The notes below the pieces were generated by a model. The model was given only the letters and a program-made list of their open reading frames with translations. It had not been told where the DNA came from and did no database searches. The translations under genes and the position numbers were made by a program. Below, piece after piece: positions 25,325-34,177 of a DNA stretch of 64,000 nucleotides; positions within the stretch are counted from its first letter, which is position 1, and every line of letters starts with the position of its first letter. Origin of the DNA: Rhodobacteraceae bacterium WFHF2C18 (GTDB lineage Bacteria > Pseudomonadota > Alphaproteobacteria > Rhodobacterales > Rhodobacteraceae). The DNA lies in NCBI GenBank assembly GCA_002166865.1, contig NHTQ01000001.1, positions 248,001-312,000 of the forward strand, in the 5' to 3' direction.

Positions 25325-26173
25325 TCAGTCGAGGAACGCCTTCTCGACGACGTATTCCTTGGGGTCCGAATTCGCGCCTTCGCGCAGGCCGTATTCCTCC
25401 AGCATCTCCTTGAGTTCGAGGTTGAAGGCCAGGTTGCCGCAGACCATCGCGCGGTCGGTCTCGGGGCTCAGCGGTGCGACGCCGAGGTCCTCGAACACCT
25501 CGCCCGAGCGCATCAAGTCGGTAATGCGGCCCATCTTCGGGCTCTGCTCGCGCGTGGTGGTGGGGTAGTAGCGCAGCTTTTCGTGGAAGCCCTCGCCGAT
25601 CAGTTCCTCAAGCAATTCGTCCTGCCGGATGGAGTCGATGAGTTCGCGCCCGTACTGCAACTCGCCCAGCTCGCGGCAGGTGTGGGTGACGATCACCTCG
25701 TCGTAGTCCTCGTAGGTCTGCGGATCCCGCAGCAGCGAGGCGAAGGGCGCGATCCCGGTGCCCGTCGCGAAGAACCAGATCCGCTTGCCCGGCAGCAGGG
25801 CGTCGTGCACCAGCGTACCGACGGGCTTGGGCCGCAGGATGATCTGGTCGCCGGGCTGGATGTGCTGCAGCCGGCTGGTGAGCGGCCCGTCGGGCACCTT
25901 GATCGAATAGAATTCCAGCTCCTCGTCCCAGGCGGGGGAGGCGATGGAATAGGCGCGCAGCAGCGGCTTCTGCTTGCCGGTCTTGGGATCAGCGTCGCCC
26001 ATCAGCCCCAGCATCACGAACTCGCCCGAGCGGAACCGCAGCGATTGCGGCCGGGTCACGCGGAAGGAAAACAGACGATCGGTATAGTGGGTGACCTCGG
26101 TCACCGTCTGCGCGTCGGGCAGGGTGGGGGTCTTGACGGCCTGGGCTTCGGTCACGGTCTTGATCTCGTTCAT
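25325..26173 (-). CDS. fpr: Ferredoxin--NADP reductase
   Basis: A 282-residue FAD enzyme that exchanges electrons between NADP(H) and ferredoxin or flavodoxin. The FAD-binding motif RAYSIAS and the NADP-binding segment GTGIAPFASLLRDP are present, as are MVCGN and the C-terminal end VEKAFLD typical of bacterial-type (subclass I) FPR. It could feed electrons to the sulfite reductase encoded 1.2 kb away, although the two are separate units. AGGAG precedes the ATG at 26173. A 7-bp hairpin (26184-26202) lies just upstream of the ribosome site. Confidence 0.93.
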   Translation of the reverse strand: MNEIKTVTEAQAVKTPTLPDAQTVTEVTHYTDRLFSFRVTRPQSLRFRSGEFVMLGLMGDADPKTGKQKPLLRAYSIASPAWDEELEFYSIKVPDGPLTSRLQHIQPGDQIILRPKPVGTLVHDALLPGKRIWFFATGTGIAPFASLLRDPQTYEDYDEVIVTHTCRELGELQYGRELIDSIRQDELLEELIGEGFHEKLRYYPTTTREQSPKMGRITDLMRSGEVFEDLGVAPLSPETDRAMVCGNLAFNLELKEMLEEYGLREGANSDPKEYVVEKAFLD

Positions 26174-26183
26174 TGCTCCTGTC

Positions 26184-26202
26184 GCCGGTTCGTTAAACCG
26201 GC
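26184..26202. promoter_or_regulatory. Inverted repeat immediately upstream of the fpr ribosome site
   Basis: GCCGGTT, CGTTA, AACCGGC: a perfect 7-bp inverted repeat starting 11 bp before the fpr start codon. It could be an operator, or a hairpin in the mRNA leader that affects translation. Confidence 0.45.
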
Positions 26203-26243
26203 ACCTTTAACTAATCTTTGATCTGGGTCAGGTGAAGGGCGGC

Positions 26244-26651
26244 CTATCCGCGCAGCCGCGCCTGGTAGTCATGCGCGGCCCATTCGGCCCGGGCCAGCCA
26301 CTGCTCCTGGGGCTGGCGGGCGGCGAGGTCGTCGGGGATCTCCACCTCGTCGAACCCCGCGCGGCGCGCCATCGCGTATTGATCGGCGATGACATGGCCG
26401 CGCGCCCGCAGCCGGCCGGCGTAGCCCATCAGCCGCAGCAACCGCGCGATGGTGAAGCCGCGCCCGTCCGCGAAGCTGGGGAAATCCACGCGGATCAGCG
26501 CCAGCCCCCCCAGCCGGCCGGCGAGCCCGGCCGGATCGGTATCCGAGGGCAGATCCACCGCCCTGGTCCCGGCGCCCATCTCGTCCAGCGGCGCGACGGG
26601 GCCGGTCCAGTCGTCGGGGGCAAAGCCCCTGTCGGTCACGATCACGCTCAT
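26244..26651 (-). CDS. DUF934 family protein of the sulfite reduction cluster
   Basis: A 135-residue soluble protein beginning MSVIVTDRGFAPDDW. Recognisable features are the LALIRVDFPSFADGRGFTIARLLR segment and RARGHVIADQYAMARRAGFDEVEI, which are typical of DUF934 proteins found beside nitrite/sulfite reductase and cysH. Biochemical function is unknown; context indicates a role in assimilatory sulfate reduction. The ATG at 26651 overlaps the cysH stop by 4 nt (ATGA). The frame extends to 26702 but that part lies inside cysH. It is the last gene of the cluster. Confidence 0.88.
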   Translation of the reverse strand: MSVIVTDRGFAPDDWTGPVAPLDEMGAGTRAVDLPSDTDPAGLAGRLGGLALIRVDFPSFADGRGFTIARLLRLMGYAGRLRARGHVIADQYAMARRAGFDEVEIPDDLAARQPQEQWLARAEWAAHDYQARLRG

Positions 26652-27382
26652 GCGTCTTCTCCTTTCCGCATCACCCTGCCGCCGGCAAAGTGGATGCCGC
26701 ACTCGGTTTTTTCCCGGTCGCGCCAGCGTCCGGCGCGGGGATCCTCGCCCGGGGCCACGCGGGTGGTGCAGGGCATGCAGCCGATCGAGGGGTAGCCCTG
26801 CCGCACCAGCGGGTGCCGGGGCAGGCGGTTTTCCTCCATGTAGGTCTGCAGGTCCTCGCGCCGCCAGTGGGCCAGCGGATTGACCTTGATGCGCCCGGTC
26901 CTTTCCTCGACCTCGAAGAAATCGAGCGTGGCGCGCGTGTCGCTCTGGAACCGCTTGCGCCCGGTGATCCAGCCGTCGAAGCCCGCGAGCGCGCGGGCCA
27001 GCGGCCGCGTCTTGCGCAGGGCGCAGCAGGCATCGGGTGCCCGGGCGTGAAGCGTGCCGTCGGGATCGGCCTCGGCCAGGTCGCGGGGCTCGGCGTGCAC
27101 GATGCGCATATCGCGCAGGTTCAGCCGCTCGGCCAGTTCCTGCTGATAGACCAGCGTTTCGGCGAAGAGCATCCGGGTGTCGATGAAGATCACCGGGGTG
27201 GCGGGATGGGTGACCGCGACCATGTGCAGCAGCACCACCGATTCCGCCCCGAAGCTGGAGACCAGCGCCAGCGCGCCCGCCTGCGGGTCGCGCAGCGCAC
27301 CGTCCAGCACCGCCGGCGCGGAGTGGTGGCGGTAGCGGGCATTCAGATCGGCCACCCGGTCTGTCAGTTCACTGTGCGGCAT
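26648..27382 (-). CDS. cysH: Phosphoadenylyl/adenylyl-sulfate reductase
   Basis: A 244-residue thioredoxin- or glutathione-dependent reductase that converts activated sulfate to sulfite. The catalytic Cys lies in the KTECGIH motif near the C-terminus. The cysteine pairs in PDACCALRKTRP and SIGCMPCTTRV indicate a [4Fe-4S] cluster. This places it with the bacterial APS-reducing type rather than the cluster-free E. coli PAPS reductase. The PP-loop-like start is LVSSFGAESVVLLHM. The ATG at 27382 lies 14 nt inside the end of cysI with GAGG 9 nt upstream, so translation is coupled. Confidence 0.93.
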   Translation of the reverse strand: MPHSELTDRVADLNARYRHHSAPAVLDGALRDPQAGALALVSSFGAESVVLLHMVAVTHPATPVIFIDTRMLFAETLVYQQELAERLNLRDMRIVHAEPRDLAEADPDGTLHARAPDACCALRKTRPLARALAGFDGWITGRKRFQSDTRATLDFFEVEERTGRIKVNPLAHWRREDLQTYMEENRLPRHPLVRQGYPSIGCMPCTTRVAPGEDPRAGRWRDREKTECGIHFAGGRVMRKGEDA

Positions 27383-29036
27383 GGGCCTGCGCCTCCTCGT
27401 AGAGCGCCGCCTTGAAGGGCGCCATGCCCAGCCGGCGGTAGCACTGCAGGAAGGTTTCCCCGGCGCTCTCGCGGTGTTCGAGGTAGGCGAGCACCAGACG
27501 TTCGATCGCCGGCACGATCTTGTCGGCCGAAAAGCCCGGGCCGGTGCGCGTGCCCACCTCCGCTGTCTCGGTGCCGTCGCCGCCCAGGGTGATCTGGTAG
27601 TTCTCCACGCCCGCGCGGTCCAGCCCCAGGATGCCGATGTGGCCCACATGGTGATGCCCGCAGGCGTTGATGCAGCCCGAGATCTTGATCTTCATGTCGC
27701 CGATGTCGTGTTCGAGCTTGAGCTCTTCGAAGCGGGTGGCGATCTGCTGCGCGATGGGGATGGAGCGCGCGGTGGCCAGCGCGCAGTAGTCCATGCCGGG
27801 GCAGGCGATGATGTCGGAGATGAGCCCGATGTTGGCGGTGGCCAGGCCGGCCTCTTTCAGCGCGGCATGGACATCCGGCAGGTCGGACTTGTGGACATGC
27901 GGCAGGATCACGTTCTGCTCGTGGCTGATGCGCAGCTCGTCGTGGCCGTAGCGTTCGGCCAGGTCGGCCAGCACGCGCATCTGGTCGGCCGTCGCATCGC
28001 CCGGCGTGGCGCCCTGCGCCTTCAGGCTGACCTGCACGATGGCATGGCCCGGCGCGCGGTGCGCCGCCAGGTTGGTGTCGGCCCAGGACCGGAACACGGG
28101 ATCGGCGGCATAGGCGGCATCGAAGGCGTCCGTGGGGGCCTGGCGGATGGCCGGCGGGGCGAAGGCCGCGCGGATACCCGCCAGAAGATCCTGATCGACG
28201 CCCGTGAAGGTGGGGCGCAGCGTGGCGAAGCGCGCTTCCACGCGGGCGCGGATCTCGTCGATGCCGTGTTCGTGCACCGTGATCTTGATCCGGCTCTTGA
28301 ACTTGTTGTCGCGCCGGCCCAGCAGGTTCCAGACGCCGACGACGGCCTCCAGATAGGGCAGCAGGTCGCCCTCGGGCAGGAAGTCGCGGATGACCTTGCC
28401 GATCATCGGGGTGCGGCCCAGCCCGCCGCCCACGATCACCTCGAAGCCCGGCGCGCCGTCGCGCGTGACCATGCGCAGGCCGATGTCATGGGCGCGGGTG
28501 ACGGCGCGGTCGTTGGGCGAGCCGGTGATGGCGATCTTGAACTTGCGCGGCAGGAACTGGAACTCGGGGTGGTCGGTGGACCACTGCCGGATGAGTTCGG
28601 CCACGGGGCGCGGATCGGCGATCTCGTCGGCCGCGGCCCCCGCGAAATGGTCGGCGGTGACGTTGCGGATGGTGTTGCCGGAGGTCTGGATGGCGTGCAT
28701 GTCCACCTCGGCCAGGGCATCCAGCATGTCGGGCACATCGCGCAGCCGCGGCCAGTTGAACTGGATGTTCTGGCGCGTGGTGAAATGGCCGTAGCCCTTG
28801 TCCCAGCGTTCGGCGATATGGGCCAGCTGGCGCATCTGGGCCGAAGACAGCGTGCCGTAGGGAATGGCCACCCGCAGCATGTAGGCGTGCAGTTGCAGGT
28901 AGAGCCCGTTCATGAGCCTGAGCGGCTTGAACTCCTCTTCGGTCAGGTGGCCCGCGATGCGGCGCTCCACCTGGGCGCGGAACTGGCGGTTCCGTTCGGC
29001 CACGAAGGCGGCGTCGAAATCGGTGTAGTCGTACAT
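27369..29036 (-). CDS. cysI: Nitrite/sulfite reductase hemoprotein (siroheme, 4Fe-4S)
   Basis: A 555-residue enzyme that reduces sulfite to sulfide by six electrons. The two cysteine motifs that hold the [4Fe-4S]-siroheme centre are CPGMDYC and GCINACGHH. The duplicated ferrodoxin-like half-domains are visible (YGHFTTRQNIQFNWP early, HDELRISHEQNVILP later). Siroheme is supplied by cysG two genes upstream. No flavoprotein CysJ is present, so the donor is probably ferredoxin or a separate reductase. The ATG at 29036 has AGGAG 7 nt upstream; the cluster order cysG-DUF2849-cysI-cysH-DUF934 is standard in this order. Confidence 0.93.
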   Translation of the reverse strand: MYDYTDFDAAFVAERNRQFRAQVERRIAGHLTEEEFKPLRLMNGLYLQLHAYMLRVAIPYGTLSSAQMRQLAHIAERWDKGYGHFTTRQNIQFNWPRLRDVPDMLDALAEVDMHAIQTSGNTIRNVTADHFAGAAADEIADPRPVAELIRQWSTDHPEFQFLPRKFKIAITGSPNDRAVTRAHDIGLRMVTRDGAPGFEVIVGGGLGRTPMIGKVIRDFLPEGDLLPYLEAVVGVWNLLGRRDNKFKSRIKITVHEHGIDEIRARVEARFATLRPTFTGVDQDLLAGIRAAFAPPAIRQAPTDAFDAAYAADPVFRSWADTNLAAHRAPGHAIVQVSLKAQGATPGDATADQMRVLADLAERYGHDELRISHEQNVILPHVHKSDLPDVHAALKEAGLATANIGLISDIIACPGMDYCALATARSIPIAQQIATRFEELKLEHDIGDMKIKISGCINACGHHHVGHIGILGLDRAGVENYQITLGGDGTETAEVGTRTGPGFSADKIVPAIERLVLAYLEHRESAGETFLQCYRRLGMAPFKAALYEEAQAHAAQ

Positions 29037-29095
29037 CACTCGCTCCTGTGGGCGGGTTCGGGGGCGCACGTGGCGGGGTCCGGGGCGGCCCCGGA

Positions 29096-29407
29096 TCAGG
29101 TCCGGGGCGGGGGTGGTGCCTGCTTGCCGTGGAGGTAGTTGGAGGGGCCGGTGCGGCGGAACTCCTCGCGGAAATGGGTGGGTTCGAGACCCGCGGGGCC
29201 GGGCCGGGCATCGGCCAGATAGGCGCCCACCACCACGTCCGGCTGGCCCTGCGCGTCAAGCAGGCGGATCTGGGCATGGGCCTCGTCGGTGATGAGCTCG
29301 GCGTCTTCCAGCCGGCGGCTCCAGCGGTCCTCGGCGGTGAGATAGACCACGTCGCCCTCCAGCAGGGCATTGGCGGTCACGACCTTGGGGGTGAATTCGC
29401 GGGGCAT
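29096..29407 (-). CDS. DUF2849 family protein between cysG and cysI
   Basis: A 103-residue protein beginning MPREFTPKVVTANALLEGDVVYLTAED, followed by WSRRLEDAELITDEAHAQIRLLDAQ. This is the pattern of DUF2849, a small family found almost only next to sulfite reductase genes in alphaproteobacteria. Function unknown. Its ATG follows the cysG stop by 1 nt. An in-frame extension to 29467 lies within cysG and lacks family similarity. Context suggests an accessory role in siroheme delivery or reductase assembly, which is inference. Confidence 0.87.
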   Translation of the reverse strand: MPREFTPKVVTANALLEGDVVYLTAEDRWSRRLEDAELITDEAHAQIRLLDAQGQPDVVVGAYLADARPGPAGLEPTHFREEFRRTGPSNYLHGKQAPPPPRT

Positions 29408-29408
29408 G

Positions 29409-30806
29409 TCAGGCGCGCTCCTGTGCTGTGATATGCGCCGGCGCGGTTTGCGCGGCGCGGGGGGCAAGGCCGTAGAAGGTCAGCGCCGGGCCGGTCATCT
29501 CGGCCCGGTCCAGGTCGGCCGGCATCTGCTCAAGCGTGGTGGCCAGCACCCGCTGATCGGGGCGCGCGGCGTTCTCCACCACCGTGACCGGCGTGGCGCG
29601 GTCGGCGCCGTGCATGATCAGCCGGCCCTGGATGAAGCGCGCGGATTTCTTGCCCATGTAGATCGCCGCCACCTCGCCGGGGCGGGCGAGCGCGCGCCAG
29701 TCGTGATCGGCGAATCCCTGCATGTCGTGGCCGGTCAGCAGGCGCACCGAGGAATTGCGCGCCCGTTTCGTCAGGCTCTGGCCGATCGCCGCGACGCTGG
29801 CCGAGGCGGCGGTGATGCCGGGGACGACGTGCCAGCCCAGGCCGGCGGCCGCCACCGCCGCGATCTCGTCGTCCAGCCGGCCGAAGACGGTGGGATCGCC
29901 GCCCTTGAGGCGGACCACCTGCGCACCGTCACGCGCGTGCCGGACGAGCAGATCGTTGATCGCGTCCTGGCTCATGGCCGGGCCGTAGCCCTGTTTGCCG
30001 GCCTCGATCATCACCGCTTCGCGGCGGGCGAGTTCCAGGATCTCCGGCGTGACCAGCCGGTCGAATATCACCACATCCGCCGTATCCAGCGCCTTGCGCG
30101 CCTTCAGAGTCAGCAGTTCGGGATCGCCCGGTCCGGCGCCGACAAAGGCGACATGGCCCGCGCCGTCCGGCGCGTGGCGGTGCCGTGCCAGCAGGTCTTC
30201 AAGGGTGGCCTGCACGGCGTCCTCGCCACCGGAGTCCATCGCGCGGGGGCCCGCCGCGAAATAGTAGTCGGCCCAGAAGTCCCGCCGGCGGCGCCCGAAT
30301 GGCAGCACCTCCGCCGCCTTGCGGAACGCCTTGCCGATGCGGGCGAGCGTCCCGAGGGTGGCGGGCAGCCGCGCCTCCAGATCCGCCTTGATCGCGCGGG
30401 CCAGCACGGGCGCGGCGCCCTCGGTGCCGATGGCCACGGTGACCGGGTCACGATCGACGATGGCGGGGGTGATGAACTGGCTGTCGCCAAGGTTGTCCAC
30501 GATGTTGACCAGCGCCCCGTCGGCGCGGGCGATGGCGGCGGTGCGCGCATCCTCCTGCGCGTCCTCGTCGGCGGCGTAGAACAGGGCCGCGCAGAGCGTG
30601 TCGCCGGGCGCCAGGGCGCGGCGGTGCAGGGTCAGCCGGCCCGCGGCGGCCCAGTCCGCGATCTCGGGCGCGGGGCGGGGGGCATGCACCGTGATGCGCG
30701 CCCGGGTCTTGAGCAGCAGGCGCAGCTTGGCCAGCGCGGCCTCGCCCCCGCCGGACAGCACGACGCGCCGGCCCTCCATCGCCAGGAATATCGGAAAGTG
30801 TTCCAT
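29409..30806 (-). CDS. cysG: Siroheme synthase (multifunctional)
   Basis: A 465-residue protein that makes siroheme from uroporphyrinogen III. The N-terminal precorrin-2 dehydrogenase/ferrochelatase domain has the NAD motif VVLSGGGEAALAKLRLL. The C-terminal SUMT methyltransferase domain starts near residue 222 (VGAGPGDPELLTLKARKAL) and has RLKGGDPTVFGR and VVPGITAASA. I place the start at the ATG at 30806 (MEHFPIF), which has AAGGCGG at good spacing; the ATG two codons earlier sits directly on that sequence. It is the first gene of the cluster, divergent from an Lrp-type regulator across about 146 bp. Confidence 0.94.
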   Translation of the reverse strand: MEHFPIFLAMEGRRVVLSGGGEAALAKLRLLLKTRARITVHAPRPAPEIADWAAAGRLTLHRRALAPGDTLCAALFYAADEDAQEDARTAAIARADGALVNIVDNLGDSQFITPAIVDRDPVTVAIGTEGAAPVLARAIKADLEARLPATLGTLARIGKAFRKAAEVLPFGRRRRDFWADYYFAAGPRAMDSGGEDAVQATLEDLLARHRHAPDGAGHVAFVGAGPGDPELLTLKARKALDTADVVIFDRLVTPEILELARREAVMIEAGKQGYGPAMSQDAINDLLVRHARDGAQVVRLKGGDPTVFGRLDDEIAAVAAAGLGWHVVPGITAASASVAAIGQSLTKRARNSSVRLLTGHDMQGFADHDWRALARPGEVAAIYMGKKSARFIQGRLIMHGADRATPVTVVENAARPDQRVLATTLEQMPADLDRAEMTGPALTFYGLAPRAAQTAPAHITAQERA

Positions 30807-30838
30807 GGCCATCCGCCTTGCATTCCGTTTGACTTGCC

Positions 30839-30860
30839 GGGAAATATAGAAAATATTCCC
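30839..30860. promoter_or_regulatory. Candidate Lrp-type operator in the cysG/lrp divergent region
   Basis: GGGAA, 12 A/T-rich bases, TTCCC: dyad symmetry with an A/T-rich centre, the usual form of Lrp/AsnC sites. It lies 33 bp before the cysG start and 93 bp before the regulator start, where a local autoregulator would be expected to bind. Confidence 0.5.
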
Positions 30861-30952
30861 AATATAGCGCCATACGCCGCGCAAAATAAGAACGTATGTT
30901 CCGGTCGGCGATGGATCATGCGGGACCGTCCCAGCGAGAAGGAAAATCACGA

Positions 30953-31414
30953 ATGTCTGTTCGCCTTGACGATCTGGACCGGAAGATTCTCATCCAGCTG
31001 CAGGAGGACGGCGGCCAGTCCCTGGACGAGATCGCCAAGAAGGTGGGCAGTTCCAAGACCCCCGTCTGGAACCGGATTCGCAAGATGCGCGAGGCCGGCG
31101 TGATCCGCGGCCAGACCTTCCTGCTGGATCCCGAGGCCCTGGGGTTCGAGGCGTGCTTCTTCGTCCTGATCCGCACGTCGGAGCACGACGCCGACTGGCA
31201 GGGCCGGTTCCTGCAGGCCCTGCGCGACCGCCCCGAGGTGCAGGAGGCGCACCGCCTGGCCGGCGACATCGACTACGTGCTGAAGGTGCGGGTGCCCAAT
31301 GCGCGCGCCTATGACGCCTTCTACCAGGCGCTGATTTCGGAGGTGAAGGTGCACAATGTCACCGCGCTTCTGTCGATGGAGGAGATCAAGTCCACCACCG
31401 CGCTGCCGCTGTGA
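30953..31414 (+). CDS. Lrp/AsnC family transcriptional regulator
   Basis: A 153-residue regulator. The N-terminal winged helix-turn-helix (LDDLDRKILIQLQEDGGQSLDEIAKKVGSSKTPVWNRIRKMREAGVI) is followed by a RAM ligand-binding domain (FFVLIRTSEHDADWQGRFLQALRDRPEVQEAHRLAGDIDYVLKVRV). AAGGA precedes the ATG at 30953. It is divergent from the cysG-cysH cluster, and I infer that it controls that cluster and itself, possibly sensing a sulfur amino acid. It ends 3 bp before the tpiA stop on the other strand. Confidence 0.92.
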   Translation: MSVRLDDLDRKILIQLQEDGGQSLDEIAKKVGSSKTPVWNRIRKMREAGVIRGQTFLLDPEALGFEACFFVLIRTSEHDADWQGRFLQALRDRPEVQEAHRLAGDIDYVLKVRVPNARAYDAFYQALISEVKVHNVTALLSMEEIKSTTALPL

Positions 31415-31417
31415 GCT

Positions 31418-32170
<753 letters not shown>

Positions 32171-32276
32171 GACTGCCCCTTCTGTTATCCAGGGGCGTTA
32201 TCGCGCGCGAGCGCAGCCATTTCAAGGGCATCGGGCCTGCTTCGGGATTATCGTGGCGACGCCGCGGACGCGGGGC

Positions 32277-32627
32277 CTACATTCCCTCGAACTTGATCGA
32301 CTCGCCGCAGCCGCAGGCCTCGGTCACGTTGGGGTTCCTGAACTTGAATCCCGATTCCAGTAACGCGACCTCGTAGTCGATCTCGGTCCCGAACAGGAAC
32401 ATCTGGGCCATCGGCGCGATCATCACGCGCGCGCCGTCCTGTTCGACCACCTCGTCGTTGGGATCGACCTCCTGCACGTAGTCCATGGTGTATTCCATGC
32501 CAGCGCATCCGCCCTTCTTGACGCCGATGCGCAGCCCCTTCGTGCCGCCCTGATCCATCAGTTTGGCGATCTGTTTTGCGGCGGCGGGGGTCATTGTCAC
32601 CGCCTGCTTTCCGGGAATGCCGAACAT
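32277..32627 (-). CDS. A-type iron-sulfur carrier (HesB/IscA/ErpA family)
   Basis: A 116-residue protein with the three conserved cysteines of A-type carriers: one in KKGGCAGMEYTM and two in ACGCGES near the C-terminus. It accepts or delivers Fe-S clusters to apoproteins. The N-terminus (VTMTPAAAKQIAKLMDQGG) is typical. Whether it is the IscA, SufA or ErpA type cannot be decided here; no isc or suf operon surrounds it. A DUF59 Fe-S assembly protein lies 1.6 kb away on the same strand. Confidence 0.9.
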   Translation of the reverse strand: MFGIPGKQAVTMTPAAAKQIAKLMDQGGTKGLRIGVKKGGCAGMEYTMDYVQEVDPNDEVVEQDGARVMIAPMAQMFLFGTEIDYEVALLESGFKFRNPNVTEACGCGESIKFEGM

Positions 32628-32657
32628 CGCGATCCACCCTTTGTTTCCATGACCAAC

Positions 32658-33416
32658 CTAGGATCCGATCGCCCCGATCTCAAGCCGTGGCAGCACGCTC
32701 AGCAATCCGGCGGTCGCCTGCGCCGCCGCGATTGCCCAGCCGAAAGAGGCCAGCGTGCCGATGACGACGTATTCGGTGGCCTTGCGGTCGCCGGAAATGG
32801 TGCCGAACCGCAGGATCGACTTGGCGGCGACAAGAAAGCCGATGGCGCCGAACTGGCCCGACAGGATCAGGACGAAAATGAGCAGCCGTTCCAGGTACCC
32901 GATGGTCCGGCCGCCGCCGGGCAGGCCCGCCGTGTCGCCCGCGCCGGTGTTGGTCTCGCGCGGTGTCAGGCTGTGGTCGGCCATCAGCGTCTGGATCGCG
33001 AAATCCCCCGCCCGCAAGCTCAGGACGAGGCCCGCCGCCAGCGCCATGCCCGCCAGGATCGCCGCGGACAGGCCGGGCAGCCAGGTCGCGATGGCGCCCG
33101 CTTGCCACAGCGACGGGGCATGGGCCGCGACGGCCGCAAGCGTTGCCAGGTGCGCCGCCTGATCGGCGAGGAAGGACAGGAGCCCGCGGAAGTTGCCGTA
33201 GGCCTTGACGCAGTCGATCGCCACATGCGCGGCGGCCAGCAGCAGAAGCTCGGCCGAGGCGACCGTTCCGAGCGCCGCCTGCGCGGTCAGCAGGACGATC
33301 ACGCCGTGCAGCAGCATCACGCCGGGCCGCCGCTTGTTGGCATTCATCCAGTCCGGTTGGAAGACGAAGTCGGCCAGGGTGTGCGCCAGAAGCAGGGCGA
33401 TGAAGGTCTCGATCAT
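32658..33416 (-). CDS. DUF3307 family membrane protein
   Basis: A 252-residue integral membrane protein beginning MIETFIALLLAHTLADFVFQPDWMN, the DUF3307 signature. About seven hydrophobic segments are visible (examples: VMLLHGVIVLLTAQAAL, WLPGLSAAILAGMALAAGLVL, LLIFVLILSGQFGAIGFLVAA). Function unknown. It is regularly found beside a SatD-like protein, and such a gene precedes it here on the same strand (68 nt apart). GGAG lies 6 nt before the ATG at 33416. Confidence 0.85.
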   Translation of the reverse strand: MIETFIALLLAHTLADFVFQPDWMNANKRRPGVMLLHGVIVLLTAQAALGTVASAELLLLAAAHVAIDCVKAYGNFRGLLSFLADQAAHLATLAAVAAHAPSLWQAGAIATWLPGLSAAILAGMALAAGLVLSLRAGDFAIQTLMADHSLTPRETNTGAGDTAGLPGGGRTIGYLERLLIFVLILSGQFGAIGFLVAAKSILRFGTISGDRKATEYVVIGTLASFGWAIAAAQATAGLLSVLPRLEIGAIGS

Positions 33417-33483
33417 CCGGCGCTCCGATGCGGATGCAGGGTATAAGCCTTGTTTCGCCAGAAAGAAAGTGGATAGACTTGCA

Positions 33484-34128
33484 TCACTCCCCCTCGACCA
33501 GCTCAAGCGCGTCCGCGATGGCGGGGTATCCGGCGCCCCAGAGGGATTGATCCACGGCTTGACGGGACACGCCCAGGCGTTCTGCCGCCACCCGGCGCGG
33601 GCCCGACCCCGGTGGCAGCATCAGCGATACCGCCTGCGCCTGGGTCGCGGTCCAGCCTTGCGAAATGTGATCGGCAAGGCGGAAGACCGCGTTGAGCGGA
33701 CCACCGCCGGCATGGGCCAGGAGGACCCGGCCTGTCAGGTTTTCCAGAAGGCGGCCCGAGGCATTGAAGGCCTCGCCATGCGCGCTGTTGAGGTCGTCAT
33801 CTGGGTCTTCGGGCAAGTGACCTTCGCCCGCCGCGGCGGCGATACGGGATCGGACCGGCGGCGCGCGCATCATCAGCCGGGCCTGGGTGTACAGCGTTGC
33901 GCGCAGAGCAAGGGCCGGCTTGTCGAAGGCCATCTGCCAGCCGTCGCCGCCGCGGCGCGCGAAGCGGTCCCCCGTGGTGACGGCGGCTTCGGTTCGATCA
34001 CGCTCACTGTGGTGCCAGCCGGAAATTTCCCGGGCAAGCTCGCCCAGCAGTTCGAACGTGTCGTCGAGCATCGCCGACGACATGTCGGACGATCCCACGA
34101 TATCCCCTGTGAGGACGGCAAGGCGCAT
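33484..34128 (-). CDS. SatD-like protein with C-terminal helix-turn-helix
   Basis: A 214-residue protein starting MRLAVLTGDIVGSSDMSS, matching the SatD family start (nucleotide-cyclase-like fold, GDIVGS motif). The middle contains TGDRFARRGGDGWQMAFDKP, and the C-terminus SGPRRVAAERLGVSRQAVDQSLW reads as a helix-turn-helix. It is paired with the DUF3307 membrane protein downstream. Function unknown; the DNA-binding tail suggests a cytoplasmic regulator for the membrane partner. I prefer the ATG at 34128 to a TTG two codons upstream, although neither has a clear ribosome site. Repeated GCAAG/CTTGC half-sites cover its start (34131-34164). Confidence 0.75.
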   Translation of the reverse strand: MRLAVLTGDIVGSSDMSSAMLDDTFELLGELAREISGWHHSERDRTEAAVTTGDRFARRGGDGWQMAFDKPALALRATLYTQARLMMRAPPVRSRIAAAAGEGHLPEDPDDDLNSAHGEAFNASGRLLENLTGRVLLAHAGGGPLNAVFRLADHISQGWTATQAQAVSLMLPPGSGPRRVAAERLGVSRQAVDQSLWGAGYPAIADALELVEGE

Positions 34129-34130
34129 GA

Positions 34131-34164
34131 GCAAGCTTTAACACTTGCTTCCTTGAATTGCAAG
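34131..34164. promoter_or_regulatory. Three alternating GCAAG / CTTGC half-sites upstream of the SatD-like gene
   Basis: GCAAG at 34131, CTTGC at 34144 and GCAAG at 34160 form two overlapping inverted repeats with 8- and 11-bp spacers. They lie immediately before the SatD-like start codon, as expected for an autoregulatory operator. Confidence 0.45.
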
Positions 34165-34177
34165 CGAAAAGGCTTTC

